DNA from: Euryarchaeota archaeon Ods02
GTDB lineage: Archaea; Halobacteriota; Halobacteria; Halobacteriales; Halorutilaceae
Reading direction: 5' to 3'
Assembly: GCA_028751075.1 (NCBI GenBank)
Contig: JAQZDA010000013.1
Location: 1-58,208, forward strand
DNA length: 58,208 nucleotides
The position numbers and the translations under genes are program-made. Positions 17,528 through 27,015 of the stretch are shown in pieces. The notes below the pieces were generated by a model, which searched no databases, was not told where the DNA came from, and saw nothing but the letters and a program-made list of their open reading frames with translations. How positions within the stretch are numbered: position 1 is the stretch's first letter; every line of letters starts with the position of its first letter.

Positions 17528-17577
17528 GCTGAGGCTGACGAAAGCGACGCTTACGATACCGCCGCCGAGGACGATTA

Positions 17578-18198
17578 TCAGAATCTGTTCCCAGAACCGG
17601 TGAACCGTGTGTGGTCGTGGGGAGTCACGGTATCGGCACGTTGACCTAACCAGAACATATGAAGCACGAGCACCGAGAACCCGGTGGCCCAGGCTAGAAT
17701 AGCTCCGTTCGCCGGAGTCAAAGAAAGCTGGAAATACAATGTGCTGAGAACGACAGCGGTTGCCGTCAGTAGTAGAGCATGTCCGAATATCGGGTATATC
17801 ACTCGTTCTGAGAAGGTGAGTCCTGAGATGCGCACGTTGATAGCAAGGAACAAAGCCTGCAATCCGGTCACGAGAAACACCGTCCTGACCATGAGTTGCC
17901 GTATCTCGGATAAAGAGTCGAGCGTTAGAACGCCGAACAGGTTGGTGGTGCCGCTGAACAGTGCGAAATAGAACATAACTGAACCCACAAGGATCATGAA
18001 AACCCCTCCAACTGGATGGCCTACCTCTGCCCTAGTGGTCTGCCACGCCGAATAGATGGCGAGAGCTGCTAGCATCCCGCCGCCGGCAGCGAGAACCCAC
18101 CATCCGTGGGGCGTGAGCCGTGCTCCGATTCCAACGAGGCCGATGATTGCGACGGCGAGTGCGGTAAGCCACGCCAGGTTGTAGGAGTGTTTGTTCAT
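17578..18198 (-). CDS. Six-helix membrane segment, likely N-terminal part of the glycosyltransferase locus
   Basis: A 206-residue membrane protein with about six hydrophobic helices (near 8-24, 30-48, 62-82, 104-121, 136-156 and 170-188). A clear TATA box at 18221-18227 supports ATG 18198. The last residues read out of frame: shifting by one base near 17610 turns PHDHT into PHDHTVHRFWEQILI, which continues as the next segment. With two such shifts the three segments would form one membrane glycosyltransferase of roughly 730 residues. I do not recognise the N-terminal domain. Confidence 0.6.
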   Translation of the reverse strand: MNKHSYNLAWLTALAVAIIGLVGIGARLTPHGWWVLAAGGGMLAALAIYSAWQTTRAEVGHPVGGVFMILVGSVMFYFALFSGTTNLFGVLTLDSLSEIRQLMVRTVFLVTGLQALFLAINVRISGLTFSERVIYPIFGHALLLTATAVVLSTLYFQLSLTPANGAILAWATGFSVLVLHMFWLGQRADTVTPHDHTRFTGSGNRF

Positions 18199-18220
18199 CC
18201 TAATGCGACTCCCCGAGTCA

Positions 18221-18227
18221 TATATAG
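18221..18227 (-). promoter_or_regulatory. TATA box for the glycosyltransferase locus
   Basis: CTATATA on the minus strand is centred 26 bp before the ATG at 18198. Confidence 0.55.
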
Positions 18228-18275
18228 TTGCCTAGAGTCAGGTATTCGGAACAACATTACGTCGTCTGGGTAGAG

Positions 18276-18319
18276 AGCTCAAGCGCCATAAGAACACAGC
18301 TCAAGTACCATGAGAACAC
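18276..18319. repeat. Two tandem copies of a 22-bp unit
   Basis: Units at 18276-18297 and 18298-18319 both begin AGCTCAAG and end GAACAC, differing at three positions. They lie in the 215-bp gap between the rad50 3' end and the glycosyltransferase start, where I see no gene. Confidence 0.6.
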
Positions 18320-18413
18320 AGATGATGTCTGCTTGACGACACCGGAACCAAGCAAAGTTGAGCCATCATAACTACCGGAAAGCGACCGAGGCCCGTCTAT
18401 CTTCTGTATCCAA

Positions 18414-20975
18414 CTAAGAGAGGGTCGCTGTCTCCCTTTTGACATGCGACCGATTGGTGGCGTCGTCCTTCTCCACCCTTATCCGGTGGTCGGCGGCGTC
18501 TAGCATCTCCTCGTCGTGGCTGACGACGATGACCTGTTCGACGCCGAACTGCGTGTGCATCGCCTCCGTCAGCCTGATTAGACGGCCGACGTGTCGAGTG
18601 TCGAGGAACACAGTGGGTTCGTCGAGCATCAACGGAGGCAGCGGCGCCGTCTCCGCTTCGATACCCTCGACGAGCAACCGGTAGATAGCGCACCTGAGCG
18701 AGAGGTTGAACACCGCCCGTTCGCCGCCCGACAGCAGCGAGGGATCGAGCTCTGTGTCGTCCTTCTCATACACACGTAGCTCGTACTCCTCGTCGAGCTC
18801 GACGCGGCTGTAGCTGTCGCTCGCGTACACCATCCCGAACATCTCGTCTAGCAGCTCCCCCAATCGGCGGACGTTACGGGTGCGTAGCTCGCTGCGGAGG
18901 CTGCGGTACGTGGTCTCCAGCTCCTCGACGTCCGCGAGAACGCGTTCTACGGCGTCTAGCTTCTCCTCGAACTCCTCTACCTCATGCCGGAGCTCCTCCA
19001 GCTGCTCTAACCTGCCCTCCACTCCGCCTATCTCGGTCTTGAGGTCGTCCTTCAGCTCCCTCAGCCCCTCCAGCTCCTCCCTGTAGCCTTCGACGTACTC
19101 CTCCACCTCCGCTATCTGGCTGCGGAGGTCCTCCACGTCGACGTCGCCGACGTCTTCCTCGAGCTCCTTCCGTCGGCTGCGTTTCTCACGCAGGCGACTC
19201 CTGCCTTCCTCCACCAGTTCGGTGAGGTCTCCGCGGCGTTCGTCGAGGTTGTCGGCTTCACCCCGTAGCTCCTCCGCCTGTTCGAGCTTCTCCCGCAGGC
19301 TCTCCGCCTTCTCCAGAGCTTCCTCCGCGTCCTCTAGCTCCGCTTCGGCGTCCTTCAGTTCGCTCTCCAGCTCCTGCTTCGACGTCTCCAGTTCCTCGAC
19401 GTCCTGCTTGAGCTCCTTCACCTGTTCCGCGGCTTCCTCACGGCTCTCCCGTGCTTCATCCAGACGCTCCCCGAGCTCTTCGACCCGCTGGTTCCGGCTT
19501 TCCAGGCGTTCCTCCAGCCGTTCCACCTCGTGCTTCAGCTTCTGGTTCTCCTCCGCGGCATCTAACGTGTTCTCCAGAGCCTCCACCTCTTCAACGACGT
19601 CCTGGAGTTCACTCTCTACCTCCTCGAGCTCCCGTTCGTCGTCCTCGACGTCGAGGTCCTCGACGTCCTGCTCACACGTCGGACACCTGCCTTCCTCCAT
19701 CAGCTCCTCCCGTTCCTCCAGATGTCGTTCGAGCTCGTCGCGACGCGCCTTCAGCTCCGCCCGTCTCTCCCGCAGAGTGTCTAGCTTCTCCCTGACGTCG
19801 GAGGGTTCAGGTAACGCTTCCTCTATCTCCTCCTCCAGCTCCTCCACCTCCGTCTCTAGCTCCTCCAGCTCGGCTTCGGCTTCCTCGACCTCCTCCTCGA
19901 GCTCGGTAACCCGTGTGTTCGCTTCACCTACCTCCTTCCGGCTGTCTTCGAGGTTCTCGCGCCGTAGCTCCAGCCGGTCTCGGGTGCGGTCGAGCTCCGA
20001 AGATAGCTCGTCGACCTCGTCCGAGACGTTCTCATAATCCTCTCTGGCTTCATCGACGTCTGGTGCATCGGTGTCCTCAGCCTCCATCTCGAGCTCCTGG
20101 GCTTCCTCGCGGAGCTCCACTGCTTTCTCCTCCATCCGTTCGAGGCGTTCGACGCGTCCCTCGACCTCCTCCTCTAGCTCCTGTATCTCGGTCTCCAGCT
20201 CCTCTAGCGCGCTCGCTCTCTCTTCGTGCTCCTCCAGCTGATCCGTCAGCTCCTCTAGCTTCGACCTCGCCTTCTTGAGGTTGTCCTCCTGCCGCTCGAT
20301 CTCGTCGTCGACCTCGTCGACCTCGGCTTCGAGCTCCGCGAGCGTCTCGAACGGGTCGTCCTCCTCGATCTCCTCGATGGACTCCTCTCTGTCTTCGAGG
20401 AGGTCTTCGAACCTGTTCTCGACGCGGCCTACGCCGCGGCGCGCGAGCTTCGCGCGTTCCCTGTAGGTCTCAAGCTTCCCGAGCTGCAGCAGCTCGTCGA
20501 TGACGCGCTGCCGCTCCGACGGTGCGGCGTTGATGAGCTTGTTGACCTCGCCCTGCCGGACGTACGCGCAGTTGACGAAGGATTCGGCGTCCATACGCAG
20601 CATCCGAGTCACCTCCTCACGGGTGGACTTCACGCCGTCGTCCCCTATCTGTTCGCCGTCCCGTGTGAGCACGCTGCTGCGGGTCGACGCGCCGTCGTCG
20701 GTACGGACTATCCGTTGCTCCACTGTGTAGCTGTCTCCGGCGTGCTGGAACTCCAGCGCTATCTCCGTCTCCTCAGCCCCCGTGGTGACGACGTCTGCCA
20801 GAACCTGGTCGCTCGCGAGCGCTTTGCTGCCGTACAGCGCGAGGAAGCATGCTTCGAGAAGCGAGGTCTTGCCGCTGCCGTTGGCGCCGTGTATCACCGT
20901 GACGCCGTCGTCGAACTCCACCGTCGCCTCCTCGAAGCACCTGAAGTTCCGGAGTTCGAGTCGGCGGAACCTCAC
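18414..20975 (-). CDS. rad50: DNA double-strand break repair ATPase Rad50
   Basis: An 853-residue SMC-like ATPase that acts with Mre11 in processing DNA breaks. Walker [10 protein letters not shown] is at residues 30-38. Two long acidic coiled-coil arms flank the zinc hook CPTC (Cys431, Cys434). The C-terminal ATPase half has the signature LLSGGERA near 745 and Walker B LMLDEPT near 781. I chose GTG 20975 ([11 protein letters not shown]), which overlaps the mre11 stop in GTGA; a GTG two codons earlier at 20981 is possible. The hook sits midway, as expected. Confidence 0.95.
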   Translation of the reverse strand: MRFRRLELRNFRCFEEATVEFDDGVTVIHGANGSGKTSLLEACFLALYGSKALASDQVLADVVTTGAEETEIALEFQHAGDSYTVEQRIVRTDDGASTRSSVLTRDGEQIGDDGVKSTREEVTRMLRMDAESFVNCAYVRQGEVNKLINAAPSERQRVIDELLQLGKLETYRERAKLARRGVGRVENRFEDLLEDREESIEEIEEDDPFETLAELEAEVDEVDDEIERQEDNLKKARSKLEELTDQLEEHEERASALEELETEIQELEEEVEGRVERLERMEEKAVELREEAQELEMEAEDTDAPDVDEAREDYENVSDEVDELSSELDRTRDRLELRRENLEDSRKEVGEANTRVTELEEEVEEAEAELEELETEVEELEEEIEEALPEPSDVREKLDTLRERRAELKARRDELERHLEEREELMEEGRCPTCEQDVEDLDVEDDERELEEVESELQDVVEEVEALENTLDAAEENQKLKHEVERLEERLESRNQRVEELGERLDEARESREEAAEQVKELKQDVEELETSKQELESELKDAEAELEDAEEALEKAESLREKLEQAEELRGEADNLDERRGDLTELVEEGRSRLREKRSRRKELEEDVGDVDVEDLRSQIAEVEEYVEGYREELEGLRELKDDLKTEIGGVEGRLEQLEELRHEVEEFEEKLDAVERVLADVEELETTYRSLRSELRTRNVRRLGELLDEMFGMVYASDSYSRVELDEEYELRVYEKDDTELDPSLLSGGERAVFNLSLRCAIYRLLVEGIEAETAPLPPLMLDEPTVFLDTRHVGRLIRLTEAMHTQFGVEQVIVVSHDEEMLDAADHRIRVEKDDATNRSHVKRETATLS

Positions 20976-22618
20976 GTCCACTCCTCCAGCGTGGTTCCGA
21001 ACTCCTCTTCCACCCGTTCGTCCTCCTCGGACAGGTCGTCTTCCTCGATATGGGTTTCGGACGAGCCTCCGGCTTCAGACCCCTCGTCTCCTTCTTCTTC
21101 TTCGCTACCATCGACCTCGACCTCTGCGACCTCCTCCGTTCTTTCTTCCTCCTCAGCTTCGACCTCCCTGGATTCCCCCTCTCTTCCTTCACTGCCCTCG
21201 GCTTGGACCTCATCCGTCTCCTCAGTTCCTTCTTCACTCCCCCCGGCTTCGACCTCTCCGGATTCCCCCTCTCTTCCTTCACCGCCCTCAGCCTCGACCT
21301 CTCCGGATTCCCCCTCTCTTCCGGATACGTCCGTGACCTCAGCCTCCACGGTTCCATCGACAGGAGGGTGTTCTACGTCTTCCTCCCCCGGCTCCGCATC
21401 GGGTTTCTCCTCTGGCTCGTCCTCCGTAACCCGCTCCACGTCTGCGTTCTCCTCTGGCTCGTCCTCCGGCTCTAACTCGGCCGTGTCAGGCGTCCATCCC
21501 TCCTCTACCACGTCCTCTACTCGGCTTTCGACATCGTCGGCTAGGTTCGTGTCGGCGACTGTGTCGCCGCGGACTACGTCGTCGATCTCGACCGCGGGCT
21601 CCGAAAGCGTCATCTCCTGGAGGCGTTCGCGGACGGCGTCGTCGGGGTCGGCGAACGACACCTCGATCTCCGTGTCCTCGGTCTCCTCCATCTCACGTCG
21701 GTCGTTGGTGCGGACGACGAGCGCGCCCTCGGTTTCGACGGCGGTCTCTATCTCGCTTCGGACGACGTCGGCGTCGCCGTCTCCTTCGACGTAGACGACG
21801 ACGGCCTTGTCTTCGACGTCGTGGTCGAGCACGCGGTCGACGACGTAGCCGGTGGCGTCGCCTTCGACCCCGGAGACGTCGACCTCGACGAAGACGAACT
21901 CTCGTGTGACGTGGTCGAGGGACCGGCGGGTGAACGAGACGCCGTCTTCGCTGAACTCTACGACGTTGTAGCCGCGGCTCTCCCTCTCTTCGGCGCTCGC
22001 TCGTTCGGTGGAGCCAGAGTACTCCGCGGGCACTCCCCCGACCTCGCGGCGTTCGTGGTGGTGGTAGTCGCCGAGGAGGAAGGCGTCCCAGTCCACGGGG
22101 CCTTCTTCGACGAACTCCTGCAGAGGCCATTCGCCGTATGGGAAAGGTTCGAACCGGCCGTGAGCGACCATGACGCTGTAGCTGGCGTCAGACGGCTGGA
22201 AGTCGTGTTCGAAGGACTCAATCCTGGACTTCGGCACGTAGTCGACTCCGTAGAACGCGACATCACCGACGAAGCGTGGCTCCAGTCCCAAGCGTTCGAC
22301 GAGCCCGAGGCTCTCGAGGAGGTCTATCCACTGTGCGTCGCGTTTGCTCTCGTGGTTCCCGACGACTGCGAACGCGCGGACGCCTGCGTCGCTCAGTCGT
22401 TCGAACAGCTCGACGGTGGGGATGACGTCGACGAGTGCGGGGTTGCGGCTGTGGAAGAGGTCGCCGGCGTGGACGAAGACGTCGAAGTCCTCCTCGACTG
22501 CGTCGTCTACGACGGCTTCGAAGGCCCCGAGGAAGTCCTCGCGGCGTACGTCGCTTCCGTACTGACGGTAGCCGACGTGGGTGTCTCCCGTGTGCAGGAC
22601 CTTCAGTGGCGGGGTCAT
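20972..22618 (-). CDS. mre11: DNA double-strand break repair nuclease Mre11
   Basis: A 548-residue manganese phosphoesterase that nicks and resects DNA ends with Rad50. Metal motifs are GDTHVGY (11-17), GDLFHSR (52-58), GNHE (87-90) and VAHGRFE, all in the first ~170 residues. The last ~150 residues are a low-complexity acidic tail with 15-residue repeats, ending in TTLEEWT, perhaps the Rad50 contact. The start is uncertain: ATG 22618 (MTPPLKV) fits the family, and ATG 22639 adds seven residues. It is coupled to rad50 through GTGA. Confidence 0.93.
   Translation of the reverse strand: MTPPLKVLHTGDTHVGYRQYGSDVRREDFLGAFEAVVDDAVEEDFDVFVHAGDLFHSRNPALVDVIPTVELFERLSDAGVRAFAVVGNHESKRDAQWIDLLESLGLVERLGLEPRFVGDVAFYGVDYVPKSRIESFEHDFQPSDASYSVMVAHGRFEPFPYGEWPLQEFVEEGPVDWDAFLLGDYHHHERREVGGVPAEYSGSTERASAEERESRGYNVVEFSEDGVSFTRRSLDHVTREFVFVEVDVSGVEGDATGYVVDRVLDHDVEDKAVVVYVEGDGDADVVRSEIETAVETEGALVVRTNDRREMEETEDTEIEVSFADPDDAVRERLQEMTLSEPAVEIDDVVRGDTVADTNLADDVESRVEDVVEEGWTPDTAELEPEDEPEENADVERVTEDEPEEKPDAEPGEEDVEHPPVDGTVEAEVTDVSGREGESGEVEAEGGEGREGESGEVEAGGSEEGTEETDEVQAEGSEGREGESREVEAEEEERTEEVAEVEVDGSEEEEGDEGSEAGGSSETHIEEDDLSEEDERVEEEFGTTLEEWT
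21142..21336 (-). repeat. 45-bp tandem repeats within mre11
   Basis: About four units with a 45-bp period encode the 15-residue pattern [15 protein letters not shown] and variants. The best conserved copies align at 21157-21187, 21247-21277 and 21292-21322; the copy between them is degenerate. Confidence 0.7.
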
Positions 22619-22720
22619 TCGGGTTGCACCTTGGTTCATCCGCCATCCTTGTAACCTATGGGGGTTCGCCTCCGGTTTCCGGTAACCGCAGACGGGTAGA
22701 AAGGTCAACCAGCGACGTAG

Positions 22721-22978
22721 TTACTCCATCGTCACGGTCTCCAGCTTCCCGCTGACGTTCCAGATGAAGGTGCGGACGTGCATCGGGAGGTTGGGGTCGT
22801 CGCTGACGTCGTTGAGGACGTTGATGGTGTTCGCGGCTCGTTCGCTCTCGGGCTTGGATTCGTCGAGGAGGTGTTCGCGGGCTTCCTTGAGCGACGCGCG
22901 GACGTTCTGCGGTACGTCGCCGTCGTCTATGACGTCCTGGAGCTCGTCGGCTATCTCGCGCATTCTGTCGTCGCTCAT
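22721..22978 (-). CDS. UPF0147 family protein
   Basis: An 85-residue, all-helical small protein of the UPF0147 family, conserved across archaea and uncharacterised. The sequence shows the family pattern of two or three amphipathic helices (ELQDVIDDGDVPQNVRASL, then a conserved NTINVLNDVSDDPNLP segment). The start is supported by a TATA-like GATTTAAG about 28 bp upstream. It lies between mre11 and the globin sensor with its own promoter. Confidence 0.88.
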   Translation of the reverse strand: MSDDRMREIADELQDVIDDGDVPQNVRASLKEAREHLLDESKPESERAANTINVLNDVSDDPNLPMHVRTFIWNVSGKLETVTME

Positions 22979-23088
22979 GCGTCAGCCCGAACTTCTCCTT
23001 CAGCTCACTTAAATCCAAAGAAACAACAGGAGTCAGCGGCCACCTCAGCGGGTTGTCTCGAGTCTATCTCACGGACCCACTCTCCCCG

Positions 23089-24693
23089 CTAGAAGAGGTC
23101 GGCTTCACGTTGTTTCTCCTCGGTTATCTCTTCCACTCTCGTCTGTACTTTGTCGTTGAGGTTTTCGAGCCTACTGTCCTGATCTTCGACTATCTGAACC
23201 ATCTCCGTCATCTCGTCGCTGACGTCCTCTGAGGTCTCGGCCGTATCTTCTACCCTGACAACTATCTCTTCTGCTAACCTGGCTTGTTCATCTGTCACCT
23301 GACTTATCTCGGACATGCTGTTCGAGGTCACTCTGCTGGATTCGACAACGCTCTCTATCTCTTCGTATGCCTCCGACGAGGCTTCGTCCACGTCTTCGAT
23401 GTCATCCTGGATCTCGTCGAGGGCCTCAGCGGCATCCTCTATGCTGCCGGAGATGTCGTCGACGATCTGGTCCGCGGTTTCGGCGCGGCTTTCGGCCTGT
23501 TCGGCTACGTTCGTCATCTGATCGGAGATGTTCCGGAGCTTCTCGCCTGTCTCCCCTGTGAGTTCGGCGGAATGGGTTCCGGCCTTCGTGGCAAGTATCC
23601 CGATCTGATCGGCGAAGTCCTCGAGGTTGTCGGTGAGGTTCTCCAGGTCCTCAAGATGTTCTACGAGGGACTCGAGCTCCTGCTGTTTCTCCGAGCGAGT
23701 TTCGTCTACCTCGTCCACTGCTTCGTTTATCCTGTCCACGCTTTCGAGGGTATTCACGGCGCTCTCCTCCATCTCATCGCTCATGTCGTCGACCTCCTCC
23801 GCGCTGCTGGCTATCTCTTCGACGCTGCTGCTCATTTCGGATACGTCACGCACGACCTCGTCACTGTTCTCCTTCGCCGTCTCCGCGAGATCGTGGACCC
23901 CCCTCGAGGTCTGGACGACCTGCTGGGAGGACGTGCTCAGGTTGTCGACGGCGTTCTGGACGTTGTAGGCGACGGAGGTTAGTTGGTCGTTGTAGTCCTT
24001 GAGATCCTGGCTGTAGGAGTGGAGGTACGTGTCCATAGCCACCTGCATGTCGAGATTAGTTATCCTTAGAAAAGACATCATCTTGTCGGCTATCTCCTCG
24101 GATATAGCACGTATCTCCGCTTCCTTCTCCTCCGCACTGCTTCCCCCTCCCAGAAGTCCGCTGACGACGCCGCCGCTCTCATCCATCTCGTCTCGGCGTT
24201 TGATAATGACGTTGTTGATGATTCGTGGGAGAACTATGTTGTTGTAGTGCATGTAGGTGCCGATGTAGTGTTTAGGCGGCATATCCAACATCTCGTGGAT
24301 CTTCCCGATCCTTGCTCTGTCGGCGAAGTACGATTCGTCGTACTCGCCTCCCGCAAGCCTCATCAGGTAAGCGGTCTGTGTCTTCTTGAGAGACGGTACG
24401 TCTCGTGTAGATCTCTCGAGGACCTCTTTGGTCTCGTCGTACTCGAGTAGGTGCTCGTAGAACTCCTCCGCTGCCATCTCTTTGATGCCTTCGAACAGAT
24501 CTTCGAGGTCTTCGAGGTTCTCGACGTCTTCCTCCGTGAAACCTACGAAGTCCTTCCGCCACTGTATCTCGTCGCTATCGACTCCTATACCCTCAATCAG
24601 TTCCTTCCCGTCTACGAGTTTAGCGAGTTCGCGTTCTTCCTCTTCCACACCAAGTTTATCGGCTTCGATGTCGCCGGATTTGGAATCGGCCAT
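23089..24693 (-). CDS. Globin-coupled sensor transducer (HemAT-like), soluble
   Basis: A 534-residue protein with an N-terminal sensor globin (about residues 40-200) and a C-terminal coiled-coil transducer domain. The proximal haem ligand should be His133 in RIGKIHEML, followed by MPPKHYIGTY as in HemAT oxygen sensors. No membrane helix is present. The transducer region is Glu/Asp-rich heptads, but the hairpin tip near residues 357-385 (DQIGILATKAGTHSAEL) lacks the usual NLLALNAAIEAARAGE consensus that contacts CheA/CheW. Oxygen or redox sensing is well supported; coupling to chemotaxis is uncertain. Confidence 0.87.
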   Translation of the reverse strand: MADSKSGDIEADKLGVEEEERELAKLVDGKELIEGIGVDSDEIQWRKDFVGFTEEDVENLEDLEDLFEGIKEMAAEEFYEHLLEYDETKEVLERSTRDVPSLKKTQTAYLMRLAGGEYDESYFADRARIGKIHEMLDMPPKHYIGTYMHYNNIVLPRIINNVIIKRRDEMDESGGVVSGLLGGGSSAEEKEAEIRAISEEIADKMMSFLRITNLDMQVAMDTYLHSYSQDLKDYNDQLTSVAYNVQNAVDNLSTSSQQVVQTSRGVHDLAETAKENSDEVVRDVSEMSSSVEEIASSAEEVDDMSDEMEESAVNTLESVDRINEAVDEVDETRSEKQQELESLVEHLEDLENLTDNLEDFADQIGILATKAGTHSAELTGETGEKLRNISDQMTNVAEQAESRAETADQIVDDISGSIEDAAEALDEIQDDIEDVDEASSEAYEEIESVVESSRVTSNSMSEISQVTDEQARLAEEIVVRVEDTAETSEDVSDEMTEMVQIVEDQDSRLENLNDKVQTRVEEITEEKQREADLF

Positions 24694-24719
24694 CCGTTAC
24701 ATGGAGAGAACTATCAGGC

Positions 24720-24729
24720 GTATTTATAC
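24720..24729 (-). promoter_or_regulatory. TATA box for the globin sensor
   Basis: GTATAAATAC on the minus strand lies about 30 bp before the ATG at 24693, giving a leaderless or nearly leaderless mRNA. The rest of the 252-bp divergent gap shows no gene. Confidence 0.6.
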
Positions 24730-24945
24730 ATTTCCGAACGGTGAGTTTTTATCTAATCTAGATAATTCCCCCAAATGCTTAAGTGACCGCGCCCTCGGTG
24801 GTGTACCTCGGATGATTCGTCATGACACCTTAGTCAAAAACACGGCACTTGCATCCCGAACGAGCTACTGTCGAGTTTCAGGTTCGCTTCCCTCGCAGAG
24901 CTTCGACGGAAGCGTATAATACCGCGGCTTCCATCAGGATGAACG

Positions 24946-25644
24946 ATGGAAAGAAGGAAGCTGCTGACCGTCATGGGGGTGGGTTCCAGCGGTTTGTTAG
25001 CGGGCTGCTTAGGCGGAGACTACGAGGAACGGTACGGACAGGATGGAGACGACGAAGGAGGCGACGGAGAAGAACCAGACGGAATGGAAGACGAGATAAC
25101 GGATGAAGAAGACGAACAACACACGACATCAGAAACCATGGAAGCAACCTTGCACACTTCGAAAGGAGACGTCGACGTAGAGGTCTACCCCGAGAAGGTA
25201 CCGGAGACCGTCGACAACTTCGTCGGGCTGGCGACCGGCGAGAGAACGTGGACGCATCCCGAGACCGGGGAGGAGATGGACGGTGAACCCCTGTACGACG
25301 ACGTCCTGTTCCACAGAGTCATCGAGGGCTTCATGATACAGACCGGCGACCCCCTGGGTGACGGCACCGGCGGCCCGGGATACACGTTCGACGACGAGTT
25401 CCACCCCGACCTAAGGCACGACAGCGCCGGTGTGCTCTCTATGGCTAACTCTGGACCCGACACCAACGGCAGCCAGTTCTTCATCACGTTAGACGCGCAG
25501 CCGCATCTCGACGACAACCACGCCGTCTTCGGCGAAGTCGTCGACGGCATGGACGTCGTGAGAGAGATCGGAGGTGCGGAGACCGACGGTCGTGACCGAC
25601 CTGAAGAGGACGTGCTGCTGGAGTCGGTGTCGATCCACGACTAG
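24946..25644 (+). CDS. Cyclophilin-type peptidyl-prolyl isomerase, Tat lipoprotein
   Basis: A 232-residue exported cyclophilin. The N-terminus is a twin-arginine lipoprotein signal: ERRKLL at 2-7, a hydrophobic stretch, and lipobox LLAGC with Cys21. A disordered acidic linker runs to about residue 63. The isomerase domain shows FHRVIEGFMIQTGDP and GSQFFITL. It should speed proline isomerisation in proteins outside the cell membrane, tethered by lipid. The two tatC genes later in the window fit this export route. Confidence 0.92.
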   Translation: MERRKLLTVMGVGSSGLLAGCLGGDYEERYGQDGDDEGGDGEEPDGMEDEITDEEDEQHTTSETMEATLHTSKGDVDVEVYPEKVPETVDNFVGLATGERTWTHPETGEEMDGEPLYDDVLFHRVIEGFMIQTGDPLGDGTGGPGYTFDDEFHPDLRHDSAGVLSMANSGPDTNGSQFFITLDAQPHLDDNHAVFGEVVDGMDVVREIGGAETDGRDRPEEDVLLESVSIHD

Positions 25645-25765
25645 TCCTCGAAGGAACTGATACGGGAACTAACTCACCGGAGACTGTTCAGGACGTCGCG
25701 GCCACCGCCTGCGGGTTCGTATAACTCCAACAGTTAAGGTGCTTCCTCCGGTTTCTCGAACCAGT

Positions 25766-26113
25766 ATGGACGCAGAAGATGGGGGGCCCTCCACGGCCGA
25801 GATAGCGTGCTTCGAAGCCGGTATAAAGCTCGGGGCGCTCTACCACCAGTTCACCGGCACCCCGTTGACCGAGGACGCCGTCGAAAGCCTCGAAGCCGCC
25901 GTAGAGGACGCGGTGGCGAGCCAGAGGTACGTCTCGGAGGTCGAGGTCGGGATAGAGGACGTCGAATCCAACAGGTACGGGTACGCCGAGCTCGAAGGCG
26001 GGATGCTCGACGTCCATCTGGAGGTAGAGGTTGACGGAGTCACGGTGCAAGCCCACCTGGTGGAGGAGGAAGGGTACCCGCAGATGAAGGTCGATTCGGT
26101 GGAAGACAGCTGA
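25766..26113 (+). CDS. mptD: Archaeal-type dihydroneopterin aldolase (MptD/DUF372 family)
   Basis: A 115-residue protein matching the archaeal dihydroneopterin aldolase family (PF04038), which cleaves 7,8-dihydroneopterin to 6-hydroxymethyl-dihydropterin in pterin/folate synthesis. Diagnostic stretches are CFEAGIKLGALYHQFTGTP (residues ~15-33) and YGYAELEGGMLDVHLEV near the centre. The ATG at 25766 fits an AT-rich element about 28 bp upstream. It is monocistronic and convergent with the next gene. The assignment rests on family recognition. Confidence 0.8.
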   Translation: MDAEDGGPSTAEIACFEAGIKLGALYHQFTGTPLTEDAVESLEAAVEDAVASQRYVSEVEVGIEDVESNRYGYAELEGGMLDVHLEVEVDGVTVQAHLVEEEGYPQMKVDSVEDS

Positions 26114-26145
26114 CCCTCGTTCTCCACCGGAGGCGTCATCCCTGC

Positions 26146-26478
26146 TTACCTGTCCTGCAGCAGCCGGTCGAGCCTGACGGCCGCCTCGTTCAACCGGTTA
26201 ACGGGTTCCTCGACGGACTCCTCTAGCCTCTCCCGAAACCTGTCACCGGCTTCGTCTGCGTTCCGCGCCGCCTGATCCAGCGCACGCAACACCTCCTTCG
26301 GAACCGCTTCGTCCGCCTGCTCAGCAAGCTTCCCGGGGTCCACAGGTTCGACGTCGTCGAGGTTCTTCGCTAACCTGGCGTTGACCTTGTTCACCGCTTC
26401 GTCTACGTCCTCTACGGCGCGGTTGACCTCCTCCAGAAGCTCCGAAGGGTTCCCGTCATCTCCGACGTCGTCCGACAT
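26146..26478 (-). CDS. Small acidic helical protein, unknown
   Basis: A 110-residue acidic protein predicted to be almost all helix, with heptad-like stretches (LLEEVNRAVEDVDEAVNKV; LNEAAVRLDRLLQDR) and no Cys. A TATA-like TTTATC about 25 bp upstream of the ATG supports expression. I do not recognise a family. It is divergent from the DUF5790-like gene and could form a coiled-coil oligomer. Confidence 0.65.
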   Translation of the reverse strand: MSDDVGDDGNPSELLEEVNRAVEDVDEAVNKVNARLAKNLDDVEPVDPGKLAEQADEAVPKEVLRALDQAARNADEAGDRFRERLEESVEEPVNRLNEAAVRLDRLLQDR

Positions 26479-26628
26479 ACCGATGGTTACAGACCGTTAG
26501 GTGATAAACCCTGCGTGCCCCGAACCTCGAAACGACCCACTTCTCCGATGCTCTACAGATCCCCTGAGATGAGCGGGGAGGACGGGTTCGCCTACATGTT
26601 TTATGAGCGGAGAACCCGAGTTCCACGT

Positions 26629-27012
26629 ATGGCGCAGTCTACGTTCGACGACGAGGACCTGTTCACGGAGGCCTCCGACGAGCTTCGGGAGGACGTCGAA
26701 GACAACCTCGAGGAAGCCAGAGAGAATCTGCCGGAAGCGGATGAGCTTCTCGAGGTTCAGAGAGACAACGTAATCGGAGTCTTGAACAGCCTGAAAGCCG
26801 AGCTCGACGCAGACGGGGTGCAGGAGGCGTTGAGGGAGGCGAGGAAGTGGTTCGAGACCGGGAAGCGCGCGGACGCGTTCGACGAAGAGTTCGTCTCGGA
26901 GACTGAGGAAGAGATAGAGAGGTTGAACGAGGCCGTCGCAGCGTTGGAGGAGGCCTCTGAGAACGCGACGGATCTCGTGAACGCCGTCGCCACCTTGAAG
27001 CAGAACCTCTGA
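26629..27012 (+). CDS. DUF5790-like haloarchaeal conserved protein
   Basis: A 127-residue acidic helical protein opening MAQSTFDDEDLF, with ARKWFETGKRADAF in the middle. I recognise this as the haloarchaeal DUF5790 type, of unknown function. A TATA-like TTTTATG about 28 bp upstream of ATG 26629 selects this start over one at 26515. It is followed after 3 bp by the TatD-like hydrolase, so the two form an operon. Confidence 0.8.
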   Translation: MAQSTFDDEDLFTEASDELREDVEDNLEEARENLPEADELLEVQRDNVIGVLNSLKAELDADGVQEALREARKWFETGKRADAFDEEFVSETEEEIERLNEAVAALEEASENATDLVNAVATLKQNL

Positions 27013-27015
27013 ACC

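Noticed and set aside
20715-21794. A 359-codon Ser-rich frame antisense to mre11 and rad50
   Set aside because: The Ser/Pro-rich composition is the mirror of acidic Glu/Asp codons on the other strand; both real genes are unambiguous.
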